NCBI GenBank assembly: GCA_002701645.1
Contig: NZWP01000021.1
Coordinates: forward strand, 1 to 37,078
Length of the DNA stretch: 37,078 nt
Source of the DNA: Fidelibacterota bacterium
GTDB lineage: Bacteria; Fidelibacterota; Marinisomatia; Marinisomatales; Marinisomataceae
Reading direction: 5' to 3'
The position numbers and the translations under genes are program-made. Numbering within the stretch: the stretch's first letter is position 1; every line of letters begins with the position of its first letter. The notes beneath the pieces were generated by a model. That model worked only from the letters and a program-made list of their open reading frames with translations, made no database searches and was not told where the DNA came from. Positions 31,294-37,078 of the stretch are shown in pieces.

Positions 31294-32559
31294 TTATTCG
31301 TAACGCATTGAATCAATAGGATTTAAATTTGATGCTTTAATAGCAGGATATAATCCAAATATAATCCCCATTGATGCACAAATCTGAATGCTATAGAAAA
31401 CCCAATTGAATGGAATAACTGGGTCTTGGCCTAAAAAGAACGCAATAACATTACCAAATGATAAGCCTAAAATAATGCCAATTATTCCTCCAATAATTGA
31501 TATTAACATTGCTTCAATTAAAAATTGTAAAAATATATCAATCTTCCTTGCTCCAAGAGCTTTACGTACACCAATTTCTTTGATACGTTCTGTGAGCGAG
31601 ACCAACATAATATTTGCAATTCCAATTCCAGCAACTAATAAAGAGATTCCAGCAACTAAGCCAATAAAAATAGTTAGATAACCTGTGAATTCTTCAAAAG
31701 TGCCCATTAATTGCTCATTAGTTGCGATATAAAAATTATTCTCTTCACCTGGAGGTATCTTTCGAATTGCACGAAATACACCAACCGCTTCATCTGTTGC
31801 TGCATCTATAGTATCCATTGATTCAGATTCTAATAATAGCATTATGTCCGCTCTTCTCCAGTGTCGGCCGCCAAAAGATTGTAAAAAAGTAGAAATTGGA
31901 ATACCAATCATCGCATCCATACTTTGACCTAATAGCTCGCCTTTTGGTGCCAATAAACCAATAATTTCAAATGGGAGATTATCAATTTTAATAGTTTGAC
32001 CTACTGGGTCTGAATGAGGAAATAACTCTTCTTTAATATCATATCCAATCATAGCAACGCGTGTACGGTTATCTATATCTTGTTGACTGATATTTCTTCC
32101 ACCAATAATCTCATACTTATTTAATGAGAGAATATCTCCATCTCCACCCCAAAAACTAGTTAGCCTATTTTTTAATTCATTTTTACCGACACTAATTGTG
32201 CGATCACTAGGTTCTTCTGCTACTGTTGCTGATATATGTTTTGTAAGTGTTAAAGAGCGTTTTAATTGCTCATATTCTGACCACGTAATATTTGGTTTAT
32301 TACGAGCATTCCTATCTCCACTACCAAAACTAATCTGAATTGGATTATCTTTTGTGATATAAAAAACATTAGTTTTCATTTCACTAACTAAGCCAGAGTA
32401 AGATTTTTCAAAGGTTGCTAATACAGTCATAATAGCAATGATAGATGATACACCAACTGTAATACCTAAAAGAGTTAATGATGTACGTAATTTAGTTTGG
32501 CCAAAATAAAATAAGACTCCGCCAATAGCATCTCTTAAATAATTGATAATTCTATTCAT
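31294..32559 (-). CDS. MacB/FtsX-family ABC permease (second of tandem pair)
   Basis: LRTSLTLLGITVGVSSIIAIMTV, GIGIANIMLVSLTERIKEIGVRKALGARKIDI, AIKASNLNPIDSMRYE; start at MNRIINYL overlapping the upstream stop by 8 nt. Confidence 0.9.
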   Translation of the reverse strand: MNRIINYLRDAIGGVLFYFGQTKLRTSLTLLGITVGVSSIIAIMTVLATFEKSYSGLVSEMKTNVFYITKDNPIQISFGSGDRNARNKPNITWSEYEQLKRSLTLTKHISATVAEEPSDRTISVGKNELKNRLTSFWGGDGDILSLNKYEIIGGRNISQQDIDNRTRVAMIGYDIKEELFPHSDPVGQTIKIDNLPFEIIGLLAPKGELLGQSMDAMIGIPISTFLQSFGGRHWRRADIMLLLESESMDTIDAATDEAVGVFRAIRKIPPGEENNFYIATNEQLMGTFEEFTGYLTIFIGLVAGISLLVAGIGIANIMLVSLTERIKEIGVRKALGARKIDIFLQFLIEAMLISIIGGIIGIILGLSFGNVIAFFLGQDPVIPFNWVFYSIQICASMGIIFGLYPAIKASNLNPIDSMRYE

Positions 32560-33766
32560 GGCGTAGTGCATCAATTGGGTTCAAATTAGCTGCTGTTCTT
32601 GCTGGAATCATACCAGCTGACACTCCTATAAAAACACAAACCATAAAAGTATAAAAAATTAATAATAGATTAAATTCGACTGGTAGATACGATGATAATG
32701 CCACAGTGATCAATTTTACTAAAATAATTCCAGTACTACCTCCAATGATTGATATAGCAACTGCTTCACTTAAAAATTGTACCAAAATATTATTATTGGT
32801 TGCTCCCATTGCCTTTCTAATTCCAATTTCTCGGGTACGTTCTCTCACAGATACAAACATTACATTCATAATACCAATAGCAGATACGACAAGAGATATT
32901 CCTGTCACTAAAAATCCCATTCCAGCAATAGCAATCTTGATTGCATCAAATTGTGTTTGATAGGCATCGGCAGAGTTGACAGCAAAATTATCGTTTTCAC
33001 CAGGCTTTAGTTTTCTTGCCAATCTCATAATCATTCCCACTTCTTCTTTAGCTTTTGACATATCTTCTGGTTTGGTTTTTAGAACCAATTCAGCAAAACC
33101 CCATCTAGTTAAAATGCGGTTAAAAGTTGAAGAAGGCATAATGACTAAAGTATCTAGAGTTCCGCCAGGCACCATTCCCATTCCTTGCTTTTTTAATTCC
33201 CCTATTATTTCAAATGTTACACCACCCAACCTTATTTTCTTTCCAATAGGGTTTTCTCCATCAAAAAAACCATCTCTGACTGTACCGCCAACAACAATTA
33301 CTCTTCTCTGTAAATCCCATTCATTCTGCGAAAAGAATCTTCCATTTACAATCTTAGTTCCGCTCAGCATTTCAGCATAGCTAGGGTATACCCCATTGAT
33401 TTGCAAAAATGATGATTTATTGCTAAAAGATCCTCTAGTCCATGTACTCTTTTTTATACTTATATCTGTAACATATGTACTATATCGTGTAATGTATTCA
33501 AGAGAGTCTTCGTCAATTTTTGGGCGATTGCGATATTGCCACCAGTCAAAGTCAAATGACCAGGGCCATGTACCAACATAAATCTTATCATTCCCGAAAT
33601 ACTCCATAGATTTATCAAACTCTTTATCGATACTTGATACACCTGCAGTAACAATACTGACAGTAAAAATACCAATAGTTAAGCCTAATGAAGTTAATAT
33701 AACCCTTGTTAGATTGGTTCTAACTGCTGCAAGGCCAATTAAAATATTTTTAAATATACTATTCAT
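32552..33766 (-). CDS. MacB/FtsX-family ABC permease (first of tandem pair)
   Basis: NLTRVILTSLGLTIGIFTVSIVTAG, AIGIMNVMFVSVRERTREIGIRKAMGATNNNI, AANLNPIDALRHE. Confidence 0.9.
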   Translation of the reverse strand: MNSIFKNILIGLAAVRTNLTRVILTSLGLTIGIFTVSIVTAGVSSIDKEFDKSMEYFGNDKIYVGTWPWSFDFDWWQYRNRPKIDEDSLEYITRYSTYVTDISIKKSTWTRGSFSNKSSFLQINGVYPSYAEMLSGTKIVNGRFFSQNEWDLQRRVIVVGGTVRDGFFDGENPIGKKIRLGGVTFEIIGELKKQGMGMVPGGTLDTLVIMPSSTFNRILTRWGFAELVLKTKPEDMSKAKEEVGMIMRLARKLKPGENDNFAVNSADAYQTQFDAIKIAIAGMGFLVTGISLVVSAIGIMNVMFVSVRERTREIGIRKAMGATNNNILVQFLSEAVAISIIGGSTGIILVKLITVALSSYLPVEFNLLLIFYTFMVCVFIGVSAGMIPARTAANLNPIDALRHE

Positions 33767-34448
33767 CTACAACAATTTTGCCGTCAAAAAGCTCTACTCT
33801 TCTTTTTGCTCTTCTTGCTATCGATTCTTCATGAGTAACAATAATTAATGTATTGCCAGCTTTATGCAATTCATCAAAGAAATTTAGAATTTCAATCCCA
33901 CTTTTTGAATCTAAATTTCCTGTAGGTTCATCAGCTAAAATAATAGATGGTTTGTTAACCAATGCACGCGCAATTGCAACACGCTGTCTTTGTCCGCCAG
34001 ATAATTCACTTGGTTTGTGATCCATTCTATCGGATAATCCAACAATGCTAAGTGCTTCTTCTGAGCGCTGAAGCCTCTTTGTTTTACCCAATGAAGAATA
34101 AATCAATGGGACTTCCACATTTTTTAGAGAAGTAAGCTTTGGCAACAAGTTGAATGTCTGAAAAACAAAACCAATTTTTTCATTTCTAATATTTGCAAGC
34201 TGGCTATCATTCATCTCTGATATTAGTTCATTATTGAATTTATATACTCCTTTTGTAGGAACATCCAAACAACCAATCATATTCATTAGTGTCGATTTTC
34301 CAGAACCAGATGGTCCCATAATAGAAATAAAATCATTTTCATAGATACTTATTGAGACATCATCTAATGCTTTTACAACATTATTACCTAGATGATAAAT
34401 CTTAGAGATTGAATCCATAGATATAATTTCTTTTTTTGATTTAGGCAT
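33759..34448 (-). CDS. MacB/LolD-type ABC ATPase
   Basis: [56 protein letters not shown]. Confidence 0.94.
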   Translation of the reverse strand: MPKSKKEIISMDSISKIYHLGNNVVKALDDVSISIYENDFISIMGPSGSGKSTLMNMIGCLDVPTKGVYKFNNELISEMNDSQLANIRNEKIGFVFQTFNLLPKLTSLKNVEVPLIYSSLGKTKRLQRSEEALSIVGLSDRMDHKPSELSGGQRQRVAIARALVNKPSIILADEPTGNLDSKSGIEILNFFDELHKAGNTLIIVTHEESIARRAKRRVELFDGKIVVDE

Positions 34449-34462
34449 TATACTTTTAAGCT

Positions 34463-35728
34463 TTAATTGCTTGAGTCCGGTCTACCACCACCGCGCTTAT
34501 AGCTTTTTTCAGATTGTTCTTTAATAGTGATGGCTGCTCCATCGTACAGATCTCTACTTATTGCTACAAATCCTCCCGTCACAATCTCTTCTTCTTCTTC
34601 AAGACCGGATAATACTTCATAATCTCTATCTCCAACAATCCCTACTTCTACAAAACGTTGCTCTACAGTATTACCATTAACAACAAATACAACGGTTCTG
34701 TTTTTCTTGCCTCTTTGATTCTTATTTTGATCTTTTTTGTTCAAGCTTGAAGTTGTTTCAGCGCCCACTGTAAGTGATACTTTAGATTCGGGTTTTTTCT
34801 TTGCTGATTCTCTAGGTGTAGTGAGAGATTGAATCGGAATCGCAAGTGCTTGATTACGTTCCTCTGTAACAATTTCAACAGTAGCGCTCATTCCAGGGCG
34901 CATACCATCTACAACTTCTAACATTTGTATCTTCACTTGGAAATTAGTGACTTGCTGTTGAGAGCCGCCACTAGATGTGATAGAAGCATATGCTACTTCT
35001 TTAACTACTCCTTTAAATGTCTGATCTTGATATGCATCTACTTCTACTATTGCAATATCATTAATAGAAATATCTGCAATATCATTTTCGTTTACATTGA
35101 CATAAACTTCCATTTTTGAAAGATCTGATAATTTTAATAATACGCTCGGATTGAACATACCACCTTGAGCTAAATCACCTACTTCTCCATCAATAAATGT
35201 AATCGTTCCATCTTGAGGTGCAATAAGCCTTAACTTCGAAAGAGCGTCTTCATCTTGAATATATCTTGCTCCAGCACTATTAAAAGAACTGAGAGCAGAA
35301 GCATAAGAGGAATTTGTATTTTCCATTTCCTGATCAGAAATCAATCCTTGCTCATATAATTTTTCCTGTCTTATCTGTTGTGATTTTCTTTGTTGAAGTT
35401 GTACTTTTGTCGCTTCAACACCTGCTCTAGATGCCTCTGTTGCAGCTTTTTGCTGACGATCATCTAATGCCATTAAGAAATCACCCTTTTTTACAAAATC
35501 ACCTTCTTTGACAGCAATATCTGTAATATAAGTCGTATTATTTGCACTTAATTTTACTTCTGTTTCTGGCGTTAATACTCCATCAGCAACTACTTTGCTT
35601 TGTAGATATTTTCTTTCAAGCTTCATCGTAGAAACTTCAATTGACCCATCGCTATCTGATGAAGACATAAAATATGCACCTAAGCATAATACTAAAACAC
35701 CCAACCCAGCTTTCATCTTATTATTCAC
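34463..35728 (-). CDS. MacA/HlyD-type periplasmic adaptor
   Basis: N-terminal TM, VKEGDFVKKGDFLMALDDRQ half-lipoyl motif, coiled-coil, IRLIAPQDGTITF-type second half. Confidence 0.9.
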   Translation of the reverse strand: MNNKMKAGLGVLVLCLGAYFMSSSDSDGSIEVSTMKLERKYLQSKVVADGVLTPETEVKLSANNTTYITDIAVKEGDFVKKGDFLMALDDRQQKAATEASRAGVEATKVQLQQRKSQQIRQEKLYEQGLISDQEMENTNSSYASALSSFNSAGARYIQDEDALSKLRLIAPQDGTITFIDGEVGDLAQGGMFNPSVLLKLSDLSKMEVYVNVNENDIADISINDIAIVEVDAYQDQTFKGVVKEVAYASITSSGGSQQQVTNFQVKIQMLEVVDGMRPGMSATVEIVTEERNQALAIPIQSLTTPRESAKKKPESKVSLTVGAETTSSLNKKDQNKNQRGKKNRTVVFVVNGNTVEQRFVEVGIVGDRDYEVLSGLEEEEEIVTGGFVAISRDLYDGAAITIKEQSEKSYKRGGGRPDSSN

Positions 35729-35737
35729 ATTTTCTCC

Positions 35738-37009
35738 TTATTCATATTTTTTATCTAATGTTCCAAGCAAGTCATCCAAATTTGCTACTTGGATTGCTGC
35801 ATCATATTTAGTTCTTACTAAACTTGAACTAGCTTGAATTAATGCTAATTGTGCATCTAAAAGCTCTAAAATACTTGCTGAACCTAATTCATATTTTTGT
35901 TGTGCTAGTCTTAAATCTTCTTCAGCAGAAAGCAAGACTTCTTCTTGTATGGGAATAATTTCTTGATAATTATTTAATGTATTAATCAGTGCATACAAAC
36001 TTACTTTAGCACTACTTCTTCCAGCATTAAACCGTGTCTCTGCTTGATCTAATTGTAATTTTGAGATTTGAATCGAATTTTTATTTCTAAAACCAGAAAA
36101 AATAGGAATGCTTACTGAGATGTTAGCACTCTTAATGTAATTATCGTCAAAATAAGTTCTAGTAATTTGGTCACTGGAAGATGCATTCATACCCACGCTC
36201 ATATTCACGCTAGGCAAACTAGAGCTCCATGCTTTTTTTACGCTAATCTGTGCTCCCGAAATCTGGTTATCTAATATATTTAAATCAGGGCTATTTGCTA
36301 GCATCAAATTATATGCTTCGTCAAAAGTAGGAACAGATGACATAATATCCATTTTTTCTTCAACATTAACTACTATATCGCTATTGAGAAGTCCCATACT
36401 ATGTCGTAAAGATTTCTCAGAATTCTTTTTGCTTAACTCTCTTGATAAGAAGCTAGATTTTGCAGTTCCATAACGGACTGACGCTTTCAAATAATCTGTT
36501 TTACTAACCGCTCCTAAGTTGTATTGTTTTTCAACTAACTCAAGTTGTTTTTCTGATAATTCTAAATCTTTACCAGCTATATCAAATAATTCAGAATTCT
36601 TCAAGTATTGATAATAATAAGTATATACATCTAATATAATACGTGCTTTTGCCTGTCGTTTTTTCTGTTTTGCAGTATTATAATTATTATCGCTTTGCTT
36701 AAGAGTGTTCACCTTGTTTCCAAAATTAAATAAGCTTTGAGATAGGCTTAATCCCCCACTATATCTCTCAGACGATTCAGAAGAGCTATTTCCATAGGTT
36801 GTCTCACTAAACGAGTTGCTTGCATTCACTGATGGCAACATTAAAGCTCCAGTGGACGCACGATTCAATCTTGCAATTGTTACATCTTGATCTGCTCTTT
36901 TAAGTGATGTCTTATTTTCAAGCGCAATACGCACACATTCATCCACAGTTAATGACTGTGCCATAGATGTTGAAATAAATAGTAAAATAATTAATATATA
37001 TCTGTTCAT
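35738..37009 (-). CDS. TolC-family outer membrane efflux protein
   Basis: Signal peptide, LTVDECVRIALENKTSLKRADQDV and repeated coiled-coil halves (AEEDLRLAQQKYELGSASILELLDAQLALIQA). Confidence 0.93.
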   Translation of the reverse strand: MNRYILIILLFISTSMAQSLTVDECVRIALENKTSLKRADQDVTIARLNRASTGALMLPSVNASNSFSETTYGNSSSESSERYSGGLSLSQSLFNFGNKVNTLKQSDNNYNTAKQKKRQAKARIILDVYTYYYQYLKNSELFDIAGKDLELSEKQLELVEKQYNLGAVSKTDYLKASVRYGTAKSSFLSRELSKKNSEKSLRHSMGLLNSDIVVNVEEKMDIMSSVPTFDEAYNLMLANSPDLNILDNQISGAQISVKKAWSSSLPSVNMSVGMNASSSDQITRTYFDDNYIKSANISVSIPIFSGFRNKNSIQISKLQLDQAETRFNAGRSSAKVSLYALINTLNNYQEIIPIQEEVLLSAEEDLRLAQQKYELGSASILELLDAQLALIQASSSLVRTKYDAAIQVANLDDLLGTLDKKYE

Positions 37010-37078
37010 AATACTCCTGCTCTATATTAGACATGAAAGTAACTAAAAAGTTTCATAATAAAAAATAGAATTCATCTT

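Noticed and set aside
32706-33675. ORFs overlapping the MacB-like permease
   Set aside because: Alternative frames of a conserved permease gene.

Overview
AT-rich, very compact bacterial chromosomal segment, mostly minus-strand. It encodes Gram-negative housekeeping and envelope genes; the lineage looks like an uncultured marine FCB-type group, possibly Marinimicrobia, but this is inference only. Left to right: truncated membrane protein gene, parB-parA, SDR-type threonine dehydrogenase + kbl, secD-secF, EamA permease, DUF502 protein, strong hairpin terminator, 75-aa internally duplicated small protein, tRNA-Arg(UCU), GDSL hydrolase overlapping that tRNA antisense, phytase-like beta-propeller lipoprotein, FKBP lipoprotein, SDR, divergent PiT-like transporter, tRNA-Asn(GUU), SSS symporter with a C-terminal extension, HIT protein, cytidylyltransferase-like protein, Ig-like lipoprotein, tgt, a large HExxH peptidase + propeller + Omp85-like barrel fusion, lpxH-like gene, an orphan acidic protein, argF, rpoN, lptB, lptC, kdsC, kdsA, pyrG, kdsB, gatC, and a MacAB/TolC-like exporter with two tandem permeases. 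I saw no CRISPR array, transposase, phage module or rRNA. No complete new system is proven. The best leads are the peptidase/propeller/Omp85 fusion, the duplicated 75-aa protein, the divergent PiT-like carrier in a cluster with a phytase-like lipoprotein, and the hydrolase whose C-terminus is encoded antisense to a tRNA.
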